64,000 nt of DNA from Phyto melanocephala (lineage: Eukaryota > Arthropoda > Insecta > Diptera > Rhinophoridae): positions 45,414,701 to 45,478,700 of the forward strand of contig OW799235.1 of the NCBI GenBank assembly GCA_941918925.1, given 5' to 3'. Position 1 is the stretch's first letter. Each line of letters opens with the position of its first letter. A program made the position numbers and the translations under genes. The notes below the pieces were generated by a model that saw only the letters and a list, made by a program, of their open reading frames with translations, ran no database searches and had not been told where the DNA came from. This document shows, piece after piece, positions 33,588 through 44,605 of this stretch.

Positions 33588-34205
33588 TTAATTGTGTGTG
33601 GAATGGTACGTCCCGTTGTATAGTTCGATAGCTCTCGACATTTGTTCGCTTATTGGTAGCCTTTCATCCATATTAATTCTAATTTTTTCCGTTATCGTGT
33701 TGTTTATCCTTTCTACATCGAAATTAGCGGTGTGACTATTGGGTTTTGAAAAGTGGATGTCTATCTTTTCCTTTCTGTAAAATTCCTTTGCATTAACATT
33801 ATTGAACTCATTGTCACAAATTAGTTTCCTCATCCTTCCGTTAATAGAAATATACAGTCTCAACTTTTCTACCAACGTTAAGCTATTTTTGTCCTCCAAA
33901 TGAAAACTTACAGAATGCTTGGAGAACTTATCAATGAACATAATAAAATTTTGTTTAGAATTAACATATGTATCTACATGAACAAGTTCATTAATGTCTG
34001 AAGGTGTATCGGTATATTTGAATTTATTTTTAATGGGATTTCTGTCGTACTTCCCAGCAGAGCATATATCACAATTGTTAATTATCTCATGTATTTTTGT
34101 TTTCAATTGTGTGCTATAGATTCTATGTTTCATACCCTCATAAGTCGGTATAATTCCTGCATGACCTACTTTCTCTTTATGAAAAAGTGAAATATGTTTA
34201 CTCAA
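33588..34205 (-). pseudogene. pol: Integrase of the errantivirus-like element
   Basis: About 205 residues carry the zinc-finger cysteines (CDICSAGKYDRNP) and a DDE core with D in HVDTY, D in ICDNEF and E in NFDVERINN. These sites are all kept. The sequence resembles 17.6/297/gypsy integrases. The frame is cut from the RNase H part by a shift near 34210-34280, and its C-terminus is lost near 33588. Confidence 0.85.
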
Positions 34206-34280
34206 TTCTTTTGCGTCTTCGATGTCTTTAGCAAAATAGCTGCATCTTACAATTGCAACCTTTACTTTATCAATATGTCT

Positions 34281-35040
34281 TCAAACCAAATCAACTACAT
34301 TATTCGAATCAAGATCATGTTTGTCGATACAAATTCTCTTGTTCCTAAAAATATTCATAGTATCAAATTCCTTAGTTTCCTGTAAAATTATCTGGTATTG
34401 AAAACGATTTACAACCGTATCAAGAATCGGAAAGTGATCGTTAAAATTCTCCACTTGTGAATGAACAGTTGCACCTTCCTTCTCCTCTTCGGAATGGTCA
34501 ACTTGGACCACCATAGAGACTTCTGATTGTTCCTGATGTTGTCTAACATTTATATTTTTCATTTTAAACATATCGTTAATAGTGATTCCCAAATCTTCGG
34601 AGTCAAGTAAATTTATCTCACATTTTTCACAATTAATTCGATTAAAAAAATCTGCTATTTTATTCTCTTTCCCCGAAATATAGACAATTTTTGCATCGTA
34701 CTCTCCTAATTGTACTAACCATCTTTGCAATCTGGGGCTAATATCTTTACCTGAATTTTTTGCCTGGTTGATGATCTGTTTGCAGATCAAATTCTCTTCC
34801 AAAAATATATAATATTTTATTCCTCAAACAATCGCCAGTAATTCCTTTTCATTAGTGGAGTAATTTCGTTCATGATTGTTCAACGTTCGCGATGCAAACG
34901 AAATTGGATGACCGTCTTGGGTCAAAACTGCGCCAATTGAAAACTGTGCTGGCATCCATAGTAAGTTTAAAGCGTTTGCTAAAGTTAGGATACCTCAGAA
35001 TAGGGGGATTTGTTATTATATCCTTTAGTTTTTCAAAAGC
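34281..35040 (-). pseudogene. pol: RNase H and RT thumb remnant of the errantivirus-like element
   Basis: The segment 34281-34802 encodes the C-terminal RNase H (RLQRWLVQLGEYDAKIVYISGKENKIADFFNR) and a linker. Further right to about 34990, in shifted frames, lie the RNase H start and the end of the RT thumb. The RT catalytic core is missing altogether: an internal deletion joins this part to gag near 35050-35180. Confidence 0.75.
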
Positions 35041-35179
35041 AACAATATAGTTAGGGTCTTGTATGTTGTCAGTCAGTTACAAAAGTTTTATTTGTATTTC
35101 TAAAATTACTAATATAATTTTTTATATTTCTATTCGACTTGGAATTTTGGGTTTAACAATTGTTGTTAGTCCTAGCAAA

Positions 35180-36004
35180 AATAAAGGCTTGTTGTTGTTC
35201 GATTTCTGTCTTTTCGTGAATTAATTCTATGGTTAAAAGCTATGGCCCTAGTGTCATCTAGTAATTTCAATTTCGTATATCTATCAATTTATATTGGTCA
35301 GAGTTTCTTGTTCATCTATATGTGCTCGTATCGGTCAATCTTTTTTTTCCAATAATATATCTACTAGGTCCCTATCAACGTTTTCCGGTTTGTATATACC
35401 AGGTTTTAACTTATCAGCTAAGTATATATCATTAATTTTATATTTACAATCTTCAAAAATTTTAAATAATTCACTTAAATTCTTACTTTTACTATTCTGC
35501 AATAGTTGAAAACTTCTGCATATGTCCTTATCGGTCTGAATTCTTGTAGTATCTTGGCTTTCATTTCCTCCCAGAAAGCATTATTTTGCAGTTCCCTCAC
35601 CCTTCGACCAGCATTTTCTAGATTTTTCTTATTTCCAACAATTCTGATGCAAAATTGGGCTAAAGCTTCGTTGTTTCCACAAAGTGTGAGATTCCCCTCA
35701 ACGGCATTTATAAAAGCTCTTGGGTTATGTTTTTGTCAAGAACCTTTAAACGTCGGAATTGTTCTTAATTGATAATTGAATTGATGATATCTTAAGCCGT
35801 CATCCCAAATCCGAATCCATCGTGCAAAATATGTTCTTGCTGTGGTAACTGCTGTTGCTGTATCTGTTGTTGTATTCGTTGTTGTTGTTGTACTTGCTGT
35901 TGTTGCAGTTGCTGGTTCTGTTGCATAATCTTTTGCTCCTGCTGACGCAGTACTGCCTCCAATTCATAGATTTTTTGTTGTAAATCTCCCATCTTCTTTT
36001 TCAT
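35180..36004 (-). pseudogene. gag: Gag remnant of the errantivirus-like element
   Basis: It starts at an ATG at 36004 with a coiled coil that becomes glutamine-rich (MQQNQQLQQQQVQQQQR). A capsid-like stretch follows in shifted frames (for example FINAVEGNLTLCGNNEALAQ near 35650-35720). Stops and shifts run through it. The 5' LTR and primer site lie just upstream on the same strand. Confidence 0.7.
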
Positions 36005-36169
36005 TTTTTTTGTTTTGTAATTTATTTAATTTTTTATAACTTTTATTTTATAATTTTATTTAGTTTATAATTTTATTTAGTTTATAACTTATTTTACTTA
36101 ATTATATTCAGCTTTTTTCCTTCACTCAATTATCAAATATAGTAATTAATTTTTTTTTCTTGTTTTTGT

Positions 36170-36187
36170 ATCCTACCGACTGCGCCA
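36170..36187 (-). promoter_or_regulatory. Primer-binding site, tRNA-Ser type
   Basis: Minus-strand bases TGGCGCAGTCGGTAGGAT equal the tRNA-Ser-type primer site known from 17.6/297-like elements. It separates the LTR (to the right) from gag (to the left). Confidence 0.85.
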
Positions 36188-36303
36188 GTTGAATTAAAGA
36201 TATGCCTGGCCAAATGTGGGAAATAAAATTGTAACTTAAAACTCTAATTGTTCCCTACACTTAGTCAGCCGTTAATATTAGTTGTGGAGTGGGTATGTAA
36301 CTT
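36188..36303 (-). repeat. 5' LTR of the errantivirus-like element
   Basis: About 116 bp begin AGTTACATACCCACTCC on the minus strand and end ...TTTAATTCAAC before the primer site. The first ~65 bp match the truncated LTR at 30013-30076. It is short for this family, so an internal deletion is possible. Confidence 0.75.
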
Positions 36304-37260
36304 ACGCGATAAAAATAAAGCAATACAACTTCATAGAAAACACGCCTTCGCGTGTAAGAGGTCACTATCAAGGTAGAACCTCTCTTGGAAAACATCAGAA
36401 AAATACCGTCGAAGAGAGTTTAAAAAACAAGCTACCAGAAGTATCGCCCTAGCCAAGCGTAATAAATTAAAATAACTTGTCAATAAAATGGAGCGTTACA
36501 GTATAATAGAACCATTTTCAGGCCCTTGAAGCTCACCGGTAGTTTTGGTTAAAAAGATGGCAGCACCAAACTTTGTGTCGATTATTGGAAAATATATATG
36601 TAATTCTCCAAGAAGGACAATTATCCGCCACCACGAACAGATGACACTCTGGACACGCTCGTTAATGCCATTTGGACTTTGCAACGCTCCAACCGCATTC
36701 GAACGGTTAATAGACAAACATTTTGACAAACACAAAAATCTAAAAGAAGTTCTTAAACGAATATCAGTCGCAAACAAAAGCGCATTGTGTCAGAAAGAGG
36801 TTAAGTTCTCACGAGTAACATAATTTCCTTGGCCTCTGTATCTCCGGCCGAATTTTTCCAGTGTCGCTGCAAGTCTACATGAGCTAACGAAGAAAACACG
36901 ACGCCAAGAACAAGTATTCCAGAATTTTAAGTTGTTACTTTGCGTAGCACTACCATACTACAGAATTGGTAGTATGCTTTCGCAGGTTGACAACGGAACA
37001 AAAAGTAATAGGTTACTACAGTAAAATACTCTCAAAGCCTGACACAAGCGGGAAAAACTATCTGACACTAGCAAAGTTTATAACGTTAAAGAAGGAAAAC
37101 ATTAGGCTCACATGTCATATCGACAGAAAGCCCACTAATCATATTGTGCATATGGTCAATGGATGCCTATATCCAACGAGGGTAAAGTGTAGGTGGTAAA
37201 ACTGCAAACAATTTAATTGTAGCGCCGCACAGAAGAGTATTTGGCCTGAAAAGCTGGCCA
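36304..37260 (+). pseudogene. Deleted sibling copy of the gypsy element at 59.5-64.0 kb
   Basis: The stretch follows 62200-63830 piece by piece: the TATCAAGGTAGAAC segment, the SSPW region, MPFGLCNAPTAFERLI, and an RNase H part with LSKPDTSGKNY. Large internal deletions remove most of the RT palm, including the catalytic YLDD. The copy is fragmented by shifts and ends near the RNase H/integrase junction. Confidence 0.8.
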
Positions 37261-38264
37261 AAATTATTAAACGTGTTTTTTTAATTAAAAGTTTTAGATT
37301 TTTGATAGTTTTAGGTGTAGTATGATATAAAAAGTCTAGTGGCGGATTTTGAAAAAATTACAATGCGCAACAAAAAAATTTTTGTCTACCCTAGAAATAA
37401 AAGTATGTTGACTATATGGATTTTGATGCCCTTAATTCAAATCTGTTTTCCGTTTTTCTCTAGAACGTAAGGATTTGCTTTTAAAGGCGTGGCATATTTC
37501 ACCCCCTAAATCGTTGGGTTGCCTAAAATATTTTGTCATAACTTAAAAACGGGTTCTCCGATTTTAATAGCAAGAGGATTAGAAGATGCACCGGACAATT
37601 CTGCTTAAACTAACCAAACACATTTCTTTTCTATCTATTACTACTTCGGAGTTATAAAAAATGTAATGGCAAAAAAAAATTTTTCCTGCAAAATTCGTAA
37701 AATTTTTTGTTTTCAAAATGCAATAAAAAAAATAAAATAATCATAAAGTTTAAATTTTTAAGATTTTTCCAAAAGCAACATTTCTACGGAATAAAAGACG
37801 GTATAAATAGTAAAACTCAATTAACAAATGTTGATTTTAAAGATTTAAACTCATTCTTGACAGACTGTATGTACATGCATACATATTTTACGGTTTATTT
37901 AAAAAAAAATTTTAAAAATTGTAAGGATCTTATAGAAGAGTATTTTTTTTTTATGAAAAAAGGCTTCATTATATTTATTTTATATTACTTATAACTCATA
38001 TACGGAAAAGTTAAACAAATAAAAATGCCTTAATAATTATTATGTCGTATGTATATCCTCATTAGCTGCATCATCGGTGTCAGGAAGAAGAAGTGTGATG
38101 GTTTCTGATGAAAAAGCTTTTTTATTAATCCTTTCTCTTTGCGTGCTGCAGCTTATAAAAGGGTCACTGCTCAGAAATAACCTATTCCAGACATCTCGAT
38201 TTGTATCGCTTCTGCTGAATTTTCTCGAACAATTCGTACGATATAATCGTAAGGGCTTAAGCTA
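37261..38264. other. AT-rich DNA, no gene
   Basis: No supported gene. Open frames at 37707-37994 and 38077-38265 are AT-driven and match nothing I know. Confidence 0.5.
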
Positions 38265-39725
38265 GGATCCTACTATCGGTACTATGTACCGATTTTCGTC
38301 GCATTTCATGTGCCGATAATGTGAACGCACAATTTTTTGGAAAATGCGACGACATGCGCCGAAATCGTGCTGACTATGGACAATCAAAATCAACTCTGAT
38401 GTGCCGATAATGTGAACACTATTGTGCACAACATCGAACCATAAAATTGCTAAATATGCGCCGATTTTTGTCGGCCACTTGTGCGCCGACTAAAGTGACC
38501 GATAAACGCCGATATACTACAATATTGCCAGCAATGGTGAATTTTCGCCAAACGTGGGAATTTATTTTTTTATTCATTTATTTAGAAATGTATATATGTA
38601 TGTACATACATATATATTTATAAATGTTTTCTTTATTTATAAATATATATTTCTTAATGTAATTTGTGTACCATTTTATATATAGATTTTGCAATTTACT
38701 TTCGAAAAAAACAGGTTTTAGACTTTACTTAAAATTTTATGATTTCGAAAAAAATGTGCTCTTGTTAATCAAGTGCAATATGTGTTTTTTTGATTTCTAA
38801 AATTATTTTTCATGATTACTAGTCAAGCCCTTTAATATATTTTATACACACATTGATCTGCCGACCTTTCATTTCATTTGATACCAATGTTATGGTCAAG
38901 GAGATACATTTTTAATTACTATTTGTGGCCCATATTTATTTTCGTATCCCATCTTGAATTCGAATTTTAAATAATAAGTCTCAGCTAAAAAATTCGTTTT
39001 TGTTTGAAATTTTTGAGAGAATACCTAGGAAGTTAAATGTTGGTGCTTATATTTCAAATATTTTTTAACTCTTTATAAACTTGTTTTACTCAAAAAAAAA
39101 AATATACGTCTAATTAAAAAAAAAATTATATAATTGTTATCAACTTAAAATAATATTGGTAGTTTTGGCGATTTTTAACTTAAAGTTTTGTGAGATAATA
39201 CAAAATTAACTTGTGGCAACCATTCTGCTGGCAAACATTTGTTCACAAAACAAGAAGAATAAAAAACAATAGTTTACTCAGTAAGTAATTTTAAATTGAT
39301 TTTTAAAAAAACATTGATATTTTAATGATCATTTGAATTTTTCTTTTTTACTCTCACATAATTTTTAAAAATAAAACTTTGATTGTCAACTTCACTAAAT
39401 TCGCGCAAAATTCTCTCATACGCACCATATTAATTTCTCTTTTCTAATCACTCTCTTCCTCCAATACTTTGTTTTTTGAGTATTCAAAAGCAAATAAACA
39501 AAAACATTTGACTTCATTTTGCGAATAAGGCACGATAGTGTGACCGTATTTTATTAATTACTGTTGCAATTGCGTTTTGACCAATATGAGCCGAAAAAGA
39601 TTGTCACAATATGCAATGATAATGGGACTGCTCAAAAATGCATCGTTCAATTTTTTTGAATGTGTACCGATTAAGCACGACAAAAATCGGTACACATTTT
39701 GCTATTTGCGCCGATAGTGGGATCC
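38265..39725. mobile_element. Non-autonomous element with CCGATA-rich ends, 1461 bp
   Basis: The left end GGATCCTACTATCGG (38265-38279) and the right end CCGATAGTGGGATCC (to 39725) are inverted repeats with one mismatch. A second inverted pair, GTACCGATTTTCGTCG (38286-38301) and its complement (39678-39693), lies just inside. Subterminal DNA carries many GCCGATA motifs, such as GTGCCGATAATGTGAACAC. No coding frame and no clear target duplication, so the superfamily is unknown. Confidence 0.7.
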
Positions 39726-40788
39726 CGGATTTAGTTCTGGCAGCTTCTTCTGACAATTGGATGGTAGCCTGATACCTGGGTGCCCATGTATTTTTTTGTA
39801 CCTGTATTTATTTTTGGTAAACTTATTTTTGTGATTAATGCTTTTAGTAATTATTCTTATTAGGTCCGTATATTTATTTTTTTAACATATAATGTTTTGT
39901 AGAGCAGGTATATAAAAATATCTTTTATGGGGATGTGTGGGACATTCTTTTATAACTATTATTGGATAATAAAGAATTTTTCAAATTTATAATTATAGGC
40001 AGGTATTAACATCGTGAAGTGTTAAAAGTGATGTGAATAACAGTTGAAATCAATAATTCAAAATACATAAAAGTTTATGACGATATAAGTAAATGTATAA
40101 GAAAAAGTGCCTGATGAGCAAAAATAGAAGATATGTAAAAATTTTAAAAAATCGTCAAAAATAATGGCGCAAACTTGGGCACACTTTTTTTTTGTTTCTA
40201 AAATAAGAAATTCCAAATTTTATTGTGGTATCAAACCTAATTCGTAGAGATCCTAACCTCACCTTTAAAAACCTCTCCTTTTTCATTTTTTGCAAAAAAA
40301 GTGTATATTTTTTTTTTGTTTTTAGCTTTTGAACGAATTGTTTCAACATGAATATTCTATATATTTAATTTTTTTTTTCTTTTTTAAATAACCTTTGATC
40401 AAACCTTTCAGCGAAAAAAAAAATTACTGTTAAACCTTTATTCGTTTGGCCACAAAAAAGTATCATATAAACACCCAGAAGCCGAAAAAAAACATTTAAA
40501 TCTCATATAATTTTCTTCACTTTCCTGAATTTAGCAAGGTCTCAGAGCTACAAATCGCAACTAAAAGTCTTAAAAATTTACAATATAATGTAAAATATTG
40601 TTGTCTGTCGAGCTGCGTACTTAGTTCTTACGGTTTTTTAAAATTCAGTTTTGCCTTTTTGGCTAGCTTTTCAGCTCAAATACTCCTCTGTGCGCCGTTC
40701 TGTAACATCAAAAAAGTTTTTAAGAAGTTCCACGAAGGTCCAGATTGAAAAAAAAAAAAGTGGATCACAGCAACAGTATAATTTAGGT
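39726..40788. other. AT-rich DNA, no gene
   Basis: No supported gene. The part nearest 40651-40788 may be highly decayed gypsy sequence leading into the integrase fossil. Confidence 0.4.
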
Positions 40789-40880
40789 GCTCCATTTGAG
40801 GAAATATCAATGTCTATAGAAAGATACTTCCATGTTAGTGAGTATGGAAACTGTAACGTTTTAGTGGCAATCGATTAAAC
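40789..40880 (+). pseudogene. Small gypsy integrase fossil
   Basis: About 30 codons read LGAPFEEISMSIERYFHVSE and then GNCNVLVAID. This resembles the start of a gypsy integrase core, where the first catalytic D would lie, but that D is replaced by S in EISMSIE. A stop follows. Confidence 0.55.
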
Positions 40881-41824
40881 TGGTCTGCAGCAAATATCGC
40901 CTTTCATCATAATTTTTATCGCTACATATTTTTTTTATAACTTCTAAGAACTTTAAAATATCGGACAAATCATTCTCAGGCTATGATAAAATGTATCAGC
41001 ATAACCGCCTTGTTTTGGACGAACTTTTCTAAAATTTTTTAAAATATCCATATGTCCATACTATGTAGTGCATAAAAAAACAATAAGAACTGCATCTTTA
41101 GGTTTTCGATATCGTTAAAAAAAATCTTAAAAGGCTTTTAGAAATCCGCTTCGACGCGGAACGTTTTAGTTCCGAAATGACCTAAGGAAACATTTTTCGG
41201 TTTCAGCACAACATCGGCTACAGCGTGATGATAGGGCCTTATTTTGGTTGTACCCCTAATGCCCATACAAAATCTGAGCCCGATAGAAAAGAACTAAAAA
41301 CTAAAAGCACGGCACATATTTTTATTAAAAGGCGATTTTTGCTGCTGACCAGTGTTATTTGCAATGGTTCAATACAATAAAATTATTTATTTATTATTTA
41401 TTTTTTTTAATTTTTCAGTTTACAAAAACTGATAATTACTTAAGTACAATCTAAATCTCCTTGAGTAGTTGCATTCCAACATTTGTATGCATGAGAATCA
41501 CCTATATTGACGTAAGTTGTTTTATCTGCACACAATTTCAGTTTTCGTACCCCTTTGTTTATTCTGTTCTGGATCTAATTTTTAAAGGATAGTTCTTTTG
41601 AAATTCGTATACAAATGACTTTCTTGTACGTTTGTTTGGCTCTCCTGAAAAATTTGCTTTTAAGACACACGCAGTTGCCCAGGAAAAAAACATAAATCTT
41701 ATGACCAGTTATCGAGAATTCTAGCAAAATATAGTTTGTCGCCAGTTACAAAACATACAGTTATTGTCATGTATATATATTTATATACACATACAAATGT
41801 ATGTACGTAACAGAGACGTGATGC
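40881..41824. other. AT-rich DNA, no gene
   Basis: Nothing recognisable beyond short T/A runs and a TATATACA-type patch near 41775-41805. Confidence 0.5.
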
Positions 41825-41941
41825 CAAATTACGGTTTTCGATCACGATCAAAATTTTACTCGAACAATCGAGTTCGCTGTGCTTTAGGTATAGAGATTGT
41901 AATAAGAATTTTCAAATTTTGATCACGAATACCGTAATTTG
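41825..41941. mobile_element. 117-bp foldback (MITE-like)
   Basis: The left arm CAAATTACGGTTTTCGATCA and the right arm (complement of CAAATTACGGTATTCGTGATC) pair over about 28 bp around a 60-bp spacer. There is no reading frame, and flanking duplications are not clear. Confidence 0.6.
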
Positions 41942-42590
41942 CTCCCTGTTTGATTACGAATCAAACGGTATAATTTTTAAATAGTCTAGCAATTAACAAT
42001 AAAAAATAAATTATACTAATGAACGATTCATATCAATGTGACTGTTGTTAATATACTCATGTCACTGCTTGCAACGTGGGTTTATTCATATGATTCACAG
42101 AAGCAATAAATTATTATGATTGTTTTGAATACTTCTTAAAAAACCATTTACCAAATTTTTTAAATACTCCTGCATTTATTACGTTTAATTTATACTTACA
42201 TTGATATGACGTCATGCTTTTGTGAGTTATTTAAATACTATACAAAACAATCAAACAACAGTGTGATTTTTTTGTATGTTTATTTTTGCTAGCAGCACTT
42301 ATAAAACAAGTTAAGAACAGTAGTTGTAAGAGAGCTTAAAACAATACAAAAGCATTATATAATATGAATTAATTCATGCATTTCTCTGGTACGTAAGAAG
42401 GCATGAAAAATAGGCAATGAGAAATCAGAATATGAAAATACTAAACGGACATTTTGAAATGAGTTTCTGTTAAGTATTCGTTTACAAGGTTTTAGAAAAA
42501 AAATTCCCAACATATTTTTGCTGAATTTATTATCAAATTATAATCTTACTCCCTTCAACCTTCAACACAAACAACATTGCTATCAATTTT
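41942..42590. other. AT-rich DNA, no gene
   Basis: No supported gene or clear repeat. Confidence 0.4.
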
Positions 42591-43024
42591 ATAATCTTGA
42601 CTACTTAGTAGCATATAGTAAACCATGAAAAAATGTTAAGCCCAAATAGACGCCAACACAAAATTTCAAATTCAAAATGCCCTCAGTGCAACATAATACA
42701 AAACAGGTTAAACAATTTTTAATCACTTTGTCCGAAACAAAATGGCGAAGGTATTTTAGACCTTTCAATAAGGTATAAATTCATAGTATAGTACACTATA
42801 AAAAAATTGTAATCAAATTTGGCCACTTACAAAATGGCAGATTACATATTTTTCAAGCCTCATAAGACGACTATATTTATAAATTTACTCAGGCTACTCT
42901 ACGTCTCTAGATATTGTTTAAATTTGATCAATGCCCTGTATGGATGAGATAATTTTTTTAATTTTCAATTAGGTTAACGGAAAATAAGATTAAGCACGGC
43001 CGAATATATCACTGTTACTTGTTA
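42591..43024. mobile_element. Degraded mini-me-like element, right end
   Basis: The right end TTAAGCACGGCCGAATATAT...CTGTTACTTG (42990-43021) copies the terminal stem-loop region of the larger copies. The upstream part (CCGAAACAAAATGGCGAAGG near 42740) resembles the interior of the nested copy at 52.3-53.0 kb. The left end is not definable. Confidence 0.5.
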
Positions 43025-43043
43025 TATTTTTTGTTATACCTAC

Positions 43044-43201
43044 CTTTCTTTCGTTTTCTTCAGATAATCCTAGATCACGTCCATGAGCAATAGCAAGTCG
43101 GTTTCCTTGAACTAAATTTCCAACCATAACTGAAGCAGGTCCCACGGAAGTGTCTGTAATACCACATCCAGATGAACTTAGTTTTGCAGTAGATTGCACA
43201 C
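43044..43201 (-). CDS. Candidate internal exon of a host gene
   Basis: A 158-nt open segment encodes about 52 residues (QSTAKLSSSGCGITDTSVGP, then MVGNLVQGNRLAIAHGRD, then LSEENERK). It is bounded by AG before 43201 and a good donor GTAGGT after 43044. A perfect TACTAAC branch-point motif sits about 20 nt upstream of the acceptor. Codon use is more balanced than in the surrounding AT-rich DNA and the peptide has no transposon motif. I do not recognise the protein. The phase is 2 nt plus 52 whole codons. It could be an accidental open frame. Confidence 0.4.
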
Positions 43202-44059
43202 CTTTTTATGATGTTAGTATTAGAATGTAAATTTCCAACCAATTAAGCACAATATGATAGAGAGTAGGTGTTATTGTGGTAGAATATGTATGAAATATGT
43301 AAGTGTGAATAAACAAATTAGGATGCTAGGTGATTAATATTGTAAAATATCTTATAGGCTTTTACATGTAAATCAAAACGAAGAAAACGCGATTATTAAT
43401 ACATAGTTACATATTTTTATACAATTCAAACAAATAATATATATTAAGTAAGTTTTTTAAATGGGAAAACTATTAATAAGCTTCGGTTTGATTTTGTTTT
43501 TATTAACCTTTAAAAGGTGTACCGATATATTTAAATCTTTATACTTGTCTCCCTACATCACTTTCTTATGCAAATACATATATTTTTTTTATATTTATAA
43601 TTAAGGTTTTATATAGAAGACGCCCATTTTACTTCTAATGTTTAATTCGTTTGTGTTTAATTATTCACTTTCAAATAAATTTGAGTTTATCATTTTCGAA
43701 AGTTTTCATTCGCTTGTATTTACGTATGTAAATTTTTGTTTCGTAATGCTTCCTACGTATTACATAAATACAAGAATGCCAGATTAAACAATGTGATCTT
43801 TACTAGCGAATTCTGTTAAAGGTGGTAAAGAACTACAAAATTGTTTTAACAAAAATACAACCATCTCAATAAGAAATTTAAATTAAAAAAAAAACAGTGC
43901 AAAAGTTTATACTATATATTAATTATTATTAATATATTAATCAATAAATATTTTATTAAATGAACATGAAATGCTAACAGTCTAATAACAATCGCCTTGT
44001 CTATTAATATATGGGTATACAAGTTAATAATGTCGATTCCTTTGATTGAAAAATGTATT
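43202..44059. other. AT-rich DNA, no gene
   Basis: No supported gene. The 43205-43215 part would be the intron 3' end of the candidate exon. Confidence 0.45.
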
Positions 44060-44585
44060 TAATATAATTAAAAAACGTCAATTTTTAAAGGTATTGTCAC
44101 CGTAAGCCACTCCTTTTTGCCATCTTTCTCCGATTTAAAGAATGACTTAAGCCAAAATTCAGATACCCTGTTCTGAAGTGAAGCGTATTCATGTAAGGGC
44201 GTTCTGCATCGATCGAAGCTAATTTTAGTTATTAGAGGTAAGGGCTGGGCTAAACGGTGGGTGAGCCGGAACATTTTACTCCACTGTTTTCCAAACAGTT
44301 CTTGACCGGTCTTATGAGCGTTGTCATAATGGAAGATTATGGTTTCGTGTCTGCTCGTTTTTCGTTGATTGCTTACCTCAAGCGAATCAATTTTGTTCTG
44401 TACAGGTTCCCTGTGATTGTCTGCCTTGATTTCAACAGCTCATAATACAAAACAGCCTTCTTCAAACTGTTTTGGCTGACCTGTCTCCTCCTTTTCTTTC
44501 TGTGTCGAATTACCACTTTTAAATCGCGCAAACCATCGTTCACAAGGTTTTTGAGTTGGTGCAAGCAGCTTCTACCAACAAACAA
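44060..44585 (-). pseudogene. Fossil mariner transposase (C-terminal half)
   Basis: On the minus strand, in shifting frames: AVLYYELLKSRQTITGNLYRTK, then a decayed stretch with IFHYDNAH (the second catalytic D region) and PPFSP in place of the mariner PPYSPD. The N-terminal DNA-binding half and the first D lie beyond the recognisable part. Stops and frameshifts are frequent. It abuts the mini-me-like copy at 44606. Confidence 0.75.
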
Positions 44586-44605
44586 TAATTTTCATCAGCC
44601 GTTTT

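Noticed and set aside
35830..35950. Glutamine-rich frame as a host polyQ gene
   Set aside because: It lies just after the LTR and primer site of the errantivirus-like element and fits the N-terminus of its gag.
37707..37994. 95-residue open frame
   Set aside because: AT-rich, no domain, no splice context.
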